From positions 130,439 through 191,359 of the IMG/VR virus record IMGVR_UViG_3300029787_000001: a stretch of DNA of 60,921 nucleotides, one strand, 5' to 3'. The notes beneath the pieces were generated by a model, which was not told the DNA's origin, searched no databases, and worked only from the letters and a program-made list of their open reading frames with translations. The stretch comes from a virus. Positions 39,340 to 49,239 of the stretch are shown one piece after another; positions within the stretch are counted from its first letter, which is position 1; every line of letters begins with the position of its first letter. Both the position numbers and the translations under genes were made by a program.

Positions 39340-39927
39340 ATGCCATTCTGGTCAACCAACTTCGGTCAAGATACAACACTAAAAGATCCAAAGCGCAAAC
39401 ATCGCTTTACTGTGGAGTTCCAAGGAATCAACGCAGCCCAAGGTGGAGCCCTATTATGGTACGCCAAGACAGCTACGAAGCCCGGCTTCAATGTCAACGC
39501 TGCTGAGCACAAATACCTTGGTCACACCTTCTACTACCCAGGAAATGTAACTTGGGAACAGGTAACAGTTACCTTAGTAGACCCGGTTGACCCAGATGTC
39601 ACTGCTACTTTTGCTGACATCATGGTTGCTTCTGGCTACACTCCACCAACCGACGCTAACTCCCTAGGCACCGTTTCTAAGGCAAAGGCTACAGGCGCTC
39701 TTGGAACCGTCCTAATCACTCAGCTTGATGGTGACGGCAACCCAGTAGAGTCTTGGACCCTATGGAATGCTTTCATGACAAGCCTAAAGCAAGACGACCT
39801 TGACTACACAAGTGATGAACTATCTACAACAACCGTAGAGCTTCGCTTTGACTGGGCAAGAGTAGAGACTCTAAACAACTCTTCTGCTGTCAATGGTTCT
39901 GGTGGCAACGAGTTCTTCAAAGCCTAA
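39340..39927 (+). CDS. gp19: Tail tube protein (T4 gp19 type)
   Basis: 195 residues (T4 gp19 has 163). Conserved features include DPKRKHRFTVEFQG near the start, ATKPGFNV, then HKYLGHTFYYPGNVTWEQVT, which is diagnostic for gp19-like tubes, and ELRFDWARVE towards the end. It forms the inner tube inside the sheath. Directly follows the sheath gene as in T4. AGGAGA is upstream of the ATG. Confidence 0.93.
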   Translation: MPFWSTNFGQDTTLKDPKRKHRFTVEFQGINAAQGGALLWYAKTATKPGFNVNAAEHKYLGHTFYYPGNVTWEQVTVTLVDPVDPDVTATFADIMVASGYTPPTDANSLGTVSKAKATGALGTVLITQLDGDGNPVESWTLWNAFMTSLKQDDLDYTSDELSTTTVELRFDWARVETLNNSSAVNGSGGNEFFKA

Positions 39928-39955
39928 TAAGACAATATAAAACGAGAGGTGTAAA

Positions 39956-40780
39956 TTGTCAAGAAATCAGGATCGCCTAGGCGGCGTTCAACAGCCTGAT
40001 ACGAGCCCTCCACCCCAACAAGGTGGTGGGGGTTTCTCGTTTGTAGTCCCCACAGAGTTTGTGGATCTGCCCTCACAGGGGCGTTTCTATGCACAGGGAC
40101 ATCCGTTACACGGACAAGACTCTATTGAAATCAAACAGATGACTGCCAAAGAAGAAGACATTCTCACTTCGAGAACACTTCTAAAGAAAGGCGTCGCACT
40201 TGACAAACTAATTGAAAGTCTTATTACAAACAAGACAATCGATCCTTCTACTTTGCTAATTGGTGATCGCAATGCGATTATTATCGCTGCTAGAGTTTCT
40301 GGCTATGGCAACGATTATAGAACTAGTGTTCAATGTCCTGCCTGTGAAGAAAAGCAAAATTATGGATTTGATCTAAACTCTGCAAGTATTGTTTATGGCG
40401 AGACAAGAGAAGACTTGGCGGTTACAGACAACGGCAATGGAACAATCACTTGTGTTCTACCCAAGACACAGATTACAGTTGTTGCTAGGTTGCTAACAGG
40501 TCGAGAAGAGAAAGCTCTACTTAATCTAGGCAATAACAAGGGCTTGATTTCAGGGCAACTACAATCCATTGTGGTGAGTGCCAACGGTGACTCTTCCGCG
40601 CAAGCTATAGACTATGTTGCGAACAACCTTCCATCCTTCGATTCTCGTCATCTCAGAATGGTTATAAAGATGGCTACTCCTAATGTTGATCTAACTCAGC
40701 AGTTCTCTTGCGATGCTTGTGGGCATACACAGGAGATGGAGGTGCCGCTCACTGCGGACTTTTTTTGGCCTGACCGATGA
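39956..40780 (+). CDS. gp26: Baseplate hub assembly protein (T4 gp26-like)
   Basis: 274 residues, read from TTG 39956 with GAGAGG upstream. It has a Pro/Gln/Gly-rich start, then the conserved FVDLPSQGRFYAQGHPL, IEIKQMTAKEEDIL and LIGDRNAIIIAARVSGYG of the T4 baseplate-protein family (gp26 related). Two CxxC pairs (CPAC near 124-127, CDAC near 253-256) form a probable zinc site. Ends LTADFFWPDR at 40780. A run of seven T (40760-40766) just before the stop could allow a shift into the next frame, which overlaps by 68 bases. It lies in the position of tail assembly chaperones before the tape measure. Confidence 0.85.
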   Translation: MSRNQDRLGGVQQPDTSPPPQQGGGGFSFVVPTEFVDLPSQGRFYAQGHPLHGQDSIEIKQMTAKEEDILTSRTLLKKGVALDKLIESLITNKTIDPSTLLIGDRNAIIIAARVSGYGNDYRTSVQCPACEEKQNYGFDLNSASIVYGETREDLAVTDNGNGTITCVLPKTQITVVARLLTGREEKALLNLGNNKGLISGQLQSIVVSANGDSSAQAIDYVANNLPSFDSRHLRMVIKMATPNVDLTQQFSCDACGHTQEMEVPLTADFFWPDR

Positions 40781-41018
40781 ATACAACGAGGGAGTTTATG
40801 AAGAAATTTTCTTCCTCAAGTATAACGGCGGTTGGAGTTTTTCGGAGGCTTACAGCCTACCTCTAGGGTTGAGAAGATGGTTTGTTCAGCGGACCATTAA
40901 ACAGCTTGAGATGGAATCAGAAGCAATTAAGAAAGCCTCTAAAGGAAATTCAAACTCTTCCTATCAAGAATTGTCCCCGTCCAATCAACCGCCTATTCCA
41001 AAAGAATACGCTAGATGA
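40713..41018 (+). CDS. Frame-shifted extension or separate small baseplate protein
   Basis: The frame could start at ATG 40713 (101 residues), but the first 17 residues are the out-of-frame reading of the gp26-like C-terminus and look unnatural, and no ribosome binding site precedes the ATG. The sensible part begins near 40767: GLTDEYNEGVYEEIFFLKYN and SEAYSLPLGLRRWFVQR, then a coiled coil. This resembles the segment that follows the FFWP-type ending in related proteins. A +1 or -2 shift at the T-run, or a one-base error in it, would fuse it to the gp26-like protein. Confidence 0.6.
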   Translation: MLVGIHRRWRCRSLRTFFGLTDEYNEGVYEEIFFLKYNGGWSFSEAYSLPLGLRRWFVQRTIKQLEMESEAIKKASKGNSNSSYQELSPSNQPPIPKEYAR

Positions 41019-41022
41019 CTTA

Positions 41023-41050
41023 GGGCTCCTTCGGGAGCCCTTGCTTTTTG
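41023..41050 (+). terminator. Rho-independent terminator before the tape measure gene
   Basis: GGGCTCC (41023-41029) pairs with GGAGCCC (41034-41040) around a TTCG tetraloop, followed by TTGCTTTTTG. Confidence 0.88.
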
Positions 41051-41059
41051 CATGGATGG

Positions 41060-41067
41060 CTATTTAT
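41060..41067 (+). promoter_or_regulatory. Late-promoter motif CTATTTAT
   Basis: GGCTATTTAT between a terminator and the tape measure ATG, 26 bases before the start. Confidence 0.55.
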
Positions 41068-41085
41068 AGGGAGAGGTGACTTTAG

Positions 41086-43182
41086 ATGGCACGTGGTCCA
41101 AAACAGTTAAAAAATGCCTTTGAAGCTTTAGCGAAACAGATCGAGGCTTTAACTGAAATTAACAAAAAGCTACTTAAAGAGACTCTTGTTGCTAATGAAA
41201 AAGTTGCCGACTCACAAGCAAAGACAAACAAAAATCTGCAAGAAGAGATAGCTAAAAGGCGACTAGTTTTAGAATCGCAAATAGCCCAAACCGCAGAAAC
41301 TAAAAAGCAAGCAGAAGAGGCGGGAAGATACGCCGAAAAACAAAGACTTCTTGGCGAGTATTATTCTCAAACAATTGAAAATTTGCAAGAAGAAATCCGC
41401 CTAAGAAAAGAAAATGGTGAAGGCGTTGATGAACTTGTAAAAAAATTAGAAGAAGCCAAAAAGGGTCAAGAGAATCTAAACAAAGAAACCGAAAAAGGCA
41501 CCAAGAGTATAGAGAAGTATTCAGGTATGCTCAAGAGCGCCCTTAAAGGCGATCTAAAGAGTGTTCTATCTGGTGTAGGAAAAGACTTTATAAAGAATAA
41601 CAAATTTATTCAAAAACAAATGGGCAACCTTGAGGGCGAAATGGCCAAAATGGGCAGCAAAGGAAGCTTGGCTGTTGCCGGCTTTGCAGCAGGAATGGTC
41701 GGTGCGGCTGCCTCAATAAAGCTTTTGAAAGCAGAGTTCGATCTTGCCCTTGAGATAGAAAATGTACGCAGGGAGTTTATGAAGACTACTGGTGCTACGC
41801 AAGAATTTTCAATGTCTATCATAGAAGCAGGTAAAGCTACTAGAGCTTTCGATAGAGACATGAAGAAAGCATTTGAAGCCTCCAAGGCTCTAAGAACTGG
41901 CTTCACTGATTTCACAATGGTTAATAGTAGGGAAAGAGGAGAAATTCAAAACACCACCACAGTTTTGACCGCTTTGGGTATTGCAGGCGCAGACGTTGCG
42001 AAAGGATTACAGCTTTCGACAAAGGCTCTCGGCGAGACCGCAACAGGTTCGGCACAAACACAGCTTGAACTAAACGCTTTGGCAAGAGACATCGGCGTCG
42101 CACCGGCGAAGATGGCTGCCGACTTTGCTGCCGCAGGTCCTCAACTTGCGAAGTTGGGTCGTGATGGTACTAAGGCATTCAAAGACTTATCTGTCGCCGC
42201 CAAGATCACAGGTCTTGAGGTCAGTAGACTTCTCGCTATTACCGAAAAATTCGATACTTTTGAAGGCGCTGCTACACAAGCAGGTAAGCTAAACGCGGCA
42301 TTGGGCGGCAACTTTGTGAACGCCATGGAGTTGATGACTGCAACTGATCCAGTCGAGCGCTTTGAAATGATGAGAGATTCTATTCTTGATGCTGGTTTAG
42401 CATTCGATGACATGACTTACTATCAGAGTAAGTTCTATGCTGATGCAATGGGGCTGCAAGACGTAAGTGAGTTGGCTCTCGTTCTTTCAGGTAACATGGA
42501 TTCCCTAAACGGAGAAATAGGAAAGACATCTGCTGACTACGAAAATGCAGCCAAGATGGCAGCAGATTTTCAATCAGTCCAAGATCAATTAAAAAATGCT
42601 CTTTATTCACTGCTGCCTGTTATCACTCCGCTTGTTGAATCAATAGGGGAGTTTGCTGTCGTATTTGCTGATTTTGTTACTACCTATGGAGATGAGATAA
42701 GGATGTTCCTTGGTCTGGTGCTCGTTTCACTTGGCGCGATGGCAATTGCAGCAGTGGCAACTCTTGGTCCTATCATGGCGGTCATAAGCGCCATAGCAGG
42801 ATTGATTTCTATAGTTACTGGCTTAAGACTAGCTTTCTTTGTTGATAGTGATTCTCCAACATTGTTTGATGGATTGCTTGAGACAGCAGGCAGGTTTGAT
42901 AAACTAACCGGAGCTACCAAAAAGTTCGGTGTAGAAACAGAAGACGCTACAACCTCTGTTGGAAAAATGAGAGGCTCAATGAACAAAGCGGCAACCGGTA
43001 GGGCAGGTGCCCAAACAATTGCTAATAGCAATGTAATGTCGAGCGCAGTCGATAATGCAGTGAACAACACGACAAACAACTATGGTCAGCAAGGCAGTCA
43101 GAACATCATCGTAGAACTCGACGGTAAGAAGGTCGGCGAAGGCGTGATGGGTAAATTTGCTAGAAGCGCGGCTATGGTATAG
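41086..43182 (+). CDS. Tail tape measure protein
   Basis: 698 residues. The first 170 are long charged coiled coil (for example EALTEINKKLLKETLVANEK), then an Ala/Gly-rich, phage-tail-tape-measure-like central domain (about 195-510) with VAAKITGLEVSRL and LNAALGGNFVNAMELM. A long hydrophobic region follows at about 538-585 (FLGLVLVSLGAMAIAAVATL) and a Gly/Asn-rich tail. Such hydrophobic segments may insert into the host membrane during DNA ejection. At about 1.5 angstrom per residue the length predicts a tail near 105 nm. Lies after the gp26-like gene and before baseplate genes. Confidence 0.9.
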   Translation: MARGPKQLKNAFEALAKQIEALTEINKKLLKETLVANEKVADSQAKTNKNLQEEIAKRRLVLESQIAQTAETKKQAEEAGRYAEKQRLLGEYYSQTIENLQEEIRLRKENGEGVDELVKKLEEAKKGQENLNKETEKGTKSIEKYSGMLKSALKGDLKSVLSGVGKDFIKNNKFIQKQMGNLEGEMAKMGSKGSLAVAGFAAGMVGAAASIKLLKAEFDLALEIENVRREFMKTTGATQEFSMSIIEAGKATRAFDRDMKKAFEASKALRTGFTDFTMVNSRERGEIQNTTTVLTALGIAGADVAKGLQLSTKALGETATGSAQTQLELNALARDIGVAPAKMAADFAAAGPQLAKLGRDGTKAFKDLSVAAKITGLEVSRLLAITEKFDTFEGAATQAGKLNAALGGNFVNAMELMTATDPVERFEMMRDSILDAGLAFDDMTYYQSKFYADAMGLQDVSELALVLSGNMDSLNGEIGKTSADYENAAKMAADFQSVQDQLKNALYSLLPVITPLVESIGEFAVVFADFVTTYGDEIRMFLGLVLVSLGAMAIAAVATLGPIMAVISAIAGLISIVTGLRLAFFVDSDSPTLFDGLLETAGRFDKLTGATKKFGVETEDATTSVGKMRGSMNKAATGRAGAQTIANSNVMSSAVDNAVNNTTNNYGQQGSQNIIVELDGKKVGEGVMGKFARSAAMV

Positions 43183-43193
43183 GAGAGTAAAAG

Positions 43194-44213
43194 ATGGCAC
43201 AAAAACTATTTGATGTAAGAAAATACCAAGATGAATTACCAACACTCGTAGATGGTTCCGATTCGCTCGCAAACCAAAGAGAAATGGTTATCTCGTTTCG
43301 TCATGAGCCCTCTGGGAGGAGTGTGTTTTTCAAGGCTTTTATAATAGCTTTTACCGAAACTTACAATTCCAACTTTACCCCAACAGAGGCATTTGGCAGA
43401 ACAGATCCAATCTATCAGTACAAGAACACGACAAGAAAAATCTCGTTGACTTTTGAAGTTCTCGCTGCAAGTGAGGGAGAAGCTTACGAAAATCTTGGAA
43501 GAGTCTCAGCCCTTGAGCAAATGCTCTATGCTTCTTACACCGGAGACTCCAGCAATGCCTTAAACATGACCCAGTCGCCTCTCATAAGAATGAAAGTGAT
43601 GAACTTGTTGCAGAAAAGTTCTACTTCATTTTCAGATAGTATTGATGACCTTATAGCAGCCGGCGATGTTGATAGTGAAAAAGAATTCTTTATTCAATAT
43701 CAATCAACTTCGGAATCAGATCGAGGAATACTCGGAATTATTGATAATCTTTCGGTTAATCACAACATTGTTGGTGATGACGGTGTTTTTCACAAAGGAA
43801 TCAATACGATTCTTCCCAAAAACATTGAACTAAGCCTTGGATTCTCTCCTATTCACGAAACAACTATAGGCTGGGGAGATAATAATCAACAAACAAACAA
43901 TCTATTTCCTTACGGAGTCAAAACAAACGAAAACATTCTACTTGGCTCTCCGGCTAACGTACTACCAGCTTACAAAGAACAAGTTGAAAAAGAGAAAGCA
44001 GAGGAGCAAGCAAGAAAAGTAAGACAGCAACAGTTTGATAACGCAGAGGCTCGCTACGGAGGTGTCTTGGGAGATCTGCGACTCAATAGAGATGAGAGGA
44101 GAATGACCAGAGGCAACCAGCGCGCTGCGGACAGGCTACAAGGTTTGGCAGATGTTTCAGACTATGAAGCAGGCTCAGGAGAATTTAATTTTGACGAAGG
44201 ATTCATAGAATGA
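43194..44213 (+). CDS. Baseplate or tail-tube-cap protein
   Basis: 339 residues, with a well-conserved pattern in the first half: FKAFIIAFTETYNSNFTP, FGRTDPIYQYKNTTRKISLT and LIRMKVMNLLQ. These are typical of a protein next to the tape measure in T4-like aquatic phages, thought to be a tube initiator/cap like gp48 or gp54. The C-terminal 80 residues are charged and low in complexity (KEKAEEQARKVRQQQ). Overlaps the next gene by four bases. The exact T4 counterpart is uncertain. Confidence 0.65.
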   Translation: MAQKLFDVRKYQDELPTLVDGSDSLANQREMVISFRHEPSGRSVFFKAFIIAFTETYNSNFTPTEAFGRTDPIYQYKNTTRKISLTFEVLAASEGEAYENLGRVSALEQMLYASYTGDSSNALNMTQSPLIRMKVMNLLQKSSTSFSDSIDDLIAAGDVDSEKEFFIQYQSTSESDRGILGIIDNLSVNHNIVGDDGVFHKGINTILPKNIELSLGFSPIHETTIGWGDNNQQTNNLFPYGVKTNENILLGSPANVLPAYKEQVEKEKAEEQARKVRQQQFDNAEARYGGVLGDLRLNRDERRMTRGNQRAADRLQGLADVSDYEAGSGEFNFDEGFIE

Positions 44214-44551
44214 GCGACATCAAAAATTTTACATCACAAACAATCATAAACGACACAGACTTCTACAGAGAGTTGCGTGAGCGCAGAGGTGTAAAACAAA
44301 TAGAACAATTTACAACACCACGCTTAAGGCAACCAACAGTCTCCGACAGAATGAGACTAAAGACCTCCACACACATCTGGAAATACGGAGATAGATTTTA
44401 TAATCTCGCACACCAATACTACGGCGACGCCCGCTATTGGTGGGTTATTGCTTGGTTCAACGGCATCCCCACAGAAGCCGAAGCAAACACAGGGGATGTG
44501 CTTGAGATTCCATTAGACATCAGCGAAGCTTTGCTGGTCTTGGGGGCGTGA
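44210..44551 (+). CDS. gp53: LysM-like baseplate wedge protein (T4 gp53 type)
   Basis: 113 residues. The C-terminal half is a LysM-like fold: TSTHIWKYGDRFYNLAHQYY then RYWWVIAWFNG and GDVLEIPLD. T4 gp53 contains a LysM-like domain and links wedge to hub, and the pattern of Tyr/Trp and the IP-x-D end are typical. LysM in structural proteins serves assembly rather than peptidoglycan binding. It is translationally coupled to the upstream baseplate gene. Confidence 0.82.
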   Translation: MSDIKNFTSQTIINDTDFYRELRERRGVKQIEQFTTPRLRQPTVSDRMRLKTSTHIWKYGDRFYNLAHQYYGDARYWWVIAWFNGIPTEAEANTGDVLEIPLDISEALLVLGA

Positions 44552-44554
44552 TAG

Positions 44555-47500
44555 ATGGCTGAAAAAGTCGAAAAATGTTCTTATATAGCGACTTATCCCG
44601 ACCTTGATGATAGGCTCAGCGAAGCCTTGCAAGAGATCGATAGTAACGGCAATAGCCGTTGCTCTGAGCTTGCAAAATGTTCTACATCTTTAGCGAAGCA
44701 AATAGAAAATTACTATGGACTTGGAAGCACAACAGAATATATAAACGGGATCCTCACGGCTGTCGTCAACGACTATCAGTACGAAAATTTAGAATATTTT
44801 AAATCTGTTCTTTTTGAAGAAATAGGCTTCTCAAGAACTCAATCGTTTAATACCTTTGTTTTTGAAGATGAAATTACTCAGGATTTAAAAAAAGAGTTTT
44901 CTCAGGCCCGTAGATTAAAGGGCATTGTAGATGAGCAAAATGATGGTAAATCGTTCCGTTACCAAGCACTCAGAGATAAAACACAAAAAGCTGTAGATGA
45001 ACTGGAGAGCGGCAGGAGCCCACAGCAATTAAGTAAATTGGAAATAAAGACTCTTAAGTCAATTTTGGTAAGTTTAGATAATACTGTTAAATTATTAAAA
45101 AACATTAAGCGTTGCGCTAAATTTATTGTAAAAACTGAGGGAGAAATACAATTTGCTATTAGAAGAGACATAAGAAGTAGAACTAGCGTTATTGATATGG
45201 CTCTAGGCACTCAAGATCCCGAAGACGCTAAAAAAAATGCTGCTGGATATAAAGCACTAAACGAAGGCGTAGGCAAAGGAATTATTTTTGCCGACAAAGC
45301 AATCTACCAAGAACAATGTTTTCTCCTTTCTCAATTAACTTCTTTGATCGCGCTAAAAAGAAAAAACCACATTTCACGACTCCCCTATGTCCCAGCAGTC
45401 TCTGCTGTCAGAGGCACTTCTGAGAAAGAGGAGGCTGAACAAAAGACTGAACCGATTAATAGCAACGCGCCAATTTTAATCTATGATGAACCATTTGGCT
45501 TTATCAATAGATTAACGCAGGCACCCCACTCCAGAGAGTTATTTAACCTCACAACAGATAAACTGTCTTCCCTTGTTCCAACGATAAAACTTTACAAAGT
45601 CCAAACTGATCCGGGCACCGGCAAGGATGTTGGCTATGTTGAGATAAAATTTGACACAAACCCCGCCGTCAAATCCTACGCTGGTGGCAAGAGTGCCCTC
45701 GATTTATTTAGAAACAGCAAAAAGCGTGGCGTCGGTGTTGGACTCAAAGACTTTAATTTCACTTTCCACGGATCAGACCCCTTTGCTGCCAAGAAGGCAA
45801 TTCAAGCGAAGCTGAGCATTTTTGCTACAAGCTTTGGAGACTTGATTCAAGATAGAAGAGGAGACTACACAGCAGTTGCAGAAAGCTTCAATAATCAGTT
45901 GCCATTGGCAAATTACAAGTTTGCTGATCTTGCTCTTAAGACTGGTCGGACACCTGATGACTTGAGGACAAAAATGAGCGAGATTCAAAAAGATAATCTC
46001 GATAAGCTGAATTTTAGATTAAAGGTTGTTATGGGTTGGGCAATTCCTCAAAACTATCTCCCAACTTTTACCAAACAAGAAAAAGAAGCGGTAAATGATT
46101 CTTTTATAAACATAAATCTAACCCCAACAACGCACGAATTCTCTTTTGATGAGATGGGTGGTGTTGGTTTTGACATCAATTATCTTGCCTACATAGAAGA
46201 TTATTTCAACAACTCGATGTTCAATATTTTTAGTTCTAAAGGGATCGAAGGTAACAGGATAGGCAGAAAGCTGTTTTATGAATTTCTCGCTAATGAAAAG
46301 TGTGAGGCTGATGACATCTCCAAAGCTAAAGAAGTGGATGCAAATTTCATTCAACAAGAGAAAGCACAAAGCTTCGCAAGAATAACATCACAGCTAAGTG
46401 GACAAAAGAAAATTCTTTATTACAATCTCAGCTACGAGCAGATTTCTACTTTTTTGCAAACTGGTAGGCTAGCTGGAGGGATTCCAAAACCCACCAATGA
46501 TAATGGACCGAATGTTCAAAAACTAAGAGATCAATTCAAGACTGCAATTGAAAATTCGGGAGCGGAAGGTGATAGCATTATACAAGGATTACAAGTTTCC
46601 CTGGTTTCTACCTCAAGAGACTCAAATAAAATTTCCTTTTTCTACATTTCTGATTTAATTGATGTGATTATGCAAAACATCGAAGAGTCACTAGAAAAAC
46701 TCACAAGTGACTTTAAGAAAGGGGATAAAAGTGCATTAAACTATTATAACAAAATCTCTGGAACTGGTCCTAATTTTAATAAAATTAAACAAGAATACAA
46801 TAATTTCTTAGATCAATTAACTTCTTCAGAAGTTGTAAATTATAATGACGGCTCATCAGCCACCATAACAAAAAAGACTTCGATAGTCAAAGAAATTGAA
46901 AAGCTTATGAAAGCCAAAGAACAATTTAAAAAATTGAGAATTGTTCTTGGACCAATGGAGGTTAAAGATCCGTTTGACGAAAACAAAATGAGCTTCTGTT
47001 CCATTGGGGACATCCCAATTTCTCTTAACTATTTTACAGAATTCTTGACTGAAAAGGTCTTGAGCAAAGATCAAGCCTACTACCCCATAACAAACTTCAT
47101 AAAAGACATTACGAATGAATTGATTCGCAATTTTATAAATAATGATAGTTGTTTCTCTTTTAACACTAAACAACGAGTTAGGCTCAATAGTTCTGTGATA
47201 AGTGGTTTTAATGATTCCAACATACCTGCGGAATATGGTGACGACATCACTTACTACATAGACACACACAATGATCCAACCACCAAAGAAGAGTTTATGG
47301 CTCAATATGGTGTTGGCAATATATTCAATTTGAGTGATCCCAAGGCAAGAAGAATAAAGCCAGTAATAAATGTCTCAGGTCCATCACGTCTGCCAATTGA
47401 TGTCGCACAACCAGATAGAGAAGTTAACTACTATGTTTTTTATGCCGGACGCGCCTATCCAGCAGGAAAGATGCGGGGAAACGAAGAAGAAGATGCAAGA

Positions 47501-48061
47501 GATGGAATCTTTCATTACATCTTGGGCAAAGATCGAGGGATTGTAAAGAATATCTCTCTTGACAGAACAGATATGACTGGGCTGAAGGAGCTTCGTTTTG
47601 AGCAAGAAGGTTTTGATGGTCTAACACAATTGCGAGAAGTCTACAACGCCAACATCGACTGTCTATTGAACATGCACACTTTCCCTGGGACGTATATCTA
47701 TGTAGATCCTGCGGGATTCTCTCCAGAGATGAGAAAAGATGAGAATGGTAACGACTTCACACAGTTTGGAATTGGCGGCTATTACATGATCACCAGATCA
47801 GAACACTCCATAGGTCCCGGTAAAGCAGACACCAAGATTACCGCTAAATGGGTCGCTGACACTGGAGGTGGAAATGAAGATCTTAATAACAAAAAGCCAG
47901 TCGTAAGTGATGCAGAAGATAAACCAAAGAAATGCGCCACCTCAAGACGAAAAACTTCTTTAAATACCAATAATCCTTCTAATACCGGAAGTAAAGCAGT
48001 GAATGAAATAAATAAGAGAACTGGTGGGACTGGGTTTATATTCGAAGCGGGTAAAGCATAA
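44555..48061 (+). CDS. Large baseplate structural protein, hub-like C-terminus
   Basis: 1168 residues, the largest protein in the window. Helical, charged N-terminal 250 residues; mixed middle; a C-terminal domain from about 960 with RELRFEQEGFDG-like and GTYIYVDPAGFSPEM (about 1045), FGIGGYYMITRSEHSIGPGK and a final Ser/Asn-rich tail. This C-terminal pattern resembles hub proteins where a tube-like fold is built into the baseplate. I cannot identify a lysozyme or peptidase domain. It overlaps the next gene by one base. The name is a general one. Confidence 0.6.
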   Translation: MAEKVEKCSYIATYPDLDDRLSEALQEIDSNGNSRCSELAKCSTSLAKQIENYYGLGSTTEYINGILTAVVNDYQYENLEYFKSVLFEEIGFSRTQSFNTFVFEDEITQDLKKEFSQARRLKGIVDEQNDGKSFRYQALRDKTQKAVDELESGRSPQQLSKLEIKTLKSILVSLDNTVKLLKNIKRCAKFIVKTEGEIQFAIRRDIRSRTSVIDMALGTQDPEDAKKNAAGYKALNEGVGKGIIFADKAIYQEQCFLLSQLTSLIALKRKNHISRLPYVPAVSAVRGTSEKEEAEQKTEPINSNAPILIYDEPFGFINRLTQAPHSRELFNLTTDKLSSLVPTIKLYKVQTDPGTGKDVGYVEIKFDTNPAVKSYAGGKSALDLFRNSKKRGVGVGLKDFNFTFHGSDPFAAKKAIQAKLSIFATSFGDLIQDRRGDYTAVAESFNNQLPLANYKFADLALKTGRTPDDLRTKMSEIQKDNLDKLNFRLKVVMGWAIPQNYLPTFTKQEKEAVNDSFININLTPTTHEFSFDEMGGVGFDINYLAYIEDYFNNSMFNIFSSKGIEGNRIGRKLFYEFLANEKCEADDISKAKEVDANFIQQEKAQSFARITSQLSGQKKILYYNLSYEQISTFLQTGRLAGGIPKPTNDNGPNVQKLRDQFKTAIENSGAEGDSIIQGLQVSLVSTSRDSNKISFFYISDLIDVIMQNIEESLEKLTSDFKKGDKSALNYYNKISGTGPNFNKIKQEYNNFLDQLTSSEVVNYNDGSSATITKKTSIVKEIEKLMKAKEQFKKLRIVLGPMEVKDPFDENKMSFCSIGDIPISLNYFTEFLTEKVLSKDQAYYPITNFIKDITNELIRNFINNDSCFSFNTKQRVRLNSSVISGFNDSNIPAEYGDDITYYIDTHNDPTTKEEFMAQYGVGNIFNLSDPKARRIKPVINVSGPSRLPIDVAQPDREVNYYVFYAGRAYPAGKMRGNEEEDARDGIFHYILGKDRGIVKNISLDRTDMTGLKELRFEQEGFDGLTQLREVYNANIDCLLNMHTFPGTYIYVDPAGFSPEMRKDENGNDFTQFGIGGYYMITRSEHSIGPGKADTKITAKWVADTGGGNEDLNNKKPVVSDAEDKPKKCATSRRKTSLNTNNPSNTGSKAVNEINKRTGGTGFIFEAGKA

Positions 48062-49239
48062 TGTCAACATTTTATAAAGAAAACAACAATGAAACCTCTC
48101 TGGAGTTATTTAACAAAAAACTTGTCTATAAATCTGCTGTTGTTGAAGCAGGCTATCCAAATCTTATAGATTTTAACTTTGCTGAAAAGGCTCTTTATGG
48201 AAAAGTTAATAGGAGATACATCCCAATAGTTGTTAATTCAAGCTTGATAACGTTTAAAAACTTCACAAATACAGGTAATCCAAGACAAAACTTACAGGCA
48301 ATAGGTTTTGTCGTAGATGCTTTTGAAGCATTATCACAGCAGTTTAAGAAAGCAGAACAATCAGGCAATATTTATTCTAACGATCCTAACCTTACCAATC
48401 TAAAAGTCTACAAAAGTTATAAAGACAACAACATAAGTTATGATGAATATCAAAAAAACTTTATTAAAGCTCTAAAACAAAATCTAAATATCAATAATAT
48501 TCAAAACTTTCAAACATTCATAAAAGAACTCCTATCAACAGTCACTATAGTAACAAGAACTTTTCCGATGTCAATGCCAGCCTACACAAAAAGCAGGATA
48601 AATAGTCTTACAAATAGTGGACTTGCGCTTGAGATTGCTGACGCACCCTACGACAACGATGATCAAAAAATAAATGAATTTGTCAACAGCAAAAATTGGA
48701 ACTTTTATGTAAATGCTTGTAATTCTTATGGCTTCATGATCGACATCAATGCCCCTTGGAGATTAATAGCCGACCTTGACTCTGAAGCCATGATGGGCTA
48801 TGCTAGTGCTTATGGATTTAGAGGCACCGATGAAATCTTGGGTTTGGGGTTTTTAGCAACTCATAATAGATTTTATAATCAACTGCCCCAACAGCTATTG
48901 AGACTCTACAACGAAATGATTCCAACACACATTCCAACATCTGATGAGTGTGGTTCAAAGATAATAGTTACTGAACGCTACACACTTCAATCATTGCAGC
49001 AAAAGTTTTCTAATGACTTCTTCTTGAAATTCTATTTCAACCTTAGATTCTCAGAAGAAGAGACTCGCTTCAGTGAAGCGGAGAGACAAAAAATAATCAC
49101 AGATTGTCTGCAACTTTCAAGATCAACAGACAACCGCACCGCACTCGGAACTTTCGAGCGCTATGTGAACCAACCATTTGACTACAGAGGATCCTTGAGT
49201 TACCTTGTCAAGGCACAGAGACTTAGAGAGGACACATGA
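48061..49239 (+). CDS. Structural protein at the end of the tail module
   Basis: 392 residues. Conserved-looking segments include NFAEKALYGKVNRRYIPIVV near the start and ACNSYGFMIDINAPWRLIAD near 220-240, which I recall from large T4-like phages of aquatic origin, function unknown. Tyr/Asn-rich, no membrane segment. It starts at the previous stop (taATG) and overlaps the DNA polymerase gene by four bases, making it the last virion gene before the replication block. Confidence 0.55.
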   Translation: MSTFYKENNNETSLELFNKKLVYKSAVVEAGYPNLIDFNFAEKALYGKVNRRYIPIVVNSSLITFKNFTNTGNPRQNLQAIGFVVDAFEALSQQFKKAEQSGNIYSNDPNLTNLKVYKSYKDNNISYDEYQKNFIKALKQNLNINNIQNFQTFIKELLSTVTIVTRTFPMSMPAYTKSRINSLTNSGLALEIADAPYDNDDQKINEFVNSKNWNFYVNACNSYGFMIDINAPWRLIADLDSEAMMGYASAYGFRGTDEILGLGFLATHNRFYNQLPQQLLRLYNEMIPTHIPTSDECGSKIIVTERYTLQSLQQKFSNDFFLKFYFNLRFSEEETRFSEAERQKIITDCLQLSRSTDNRTALGTFERYVNQPFDYRGSLSYLVKAQRLREDT

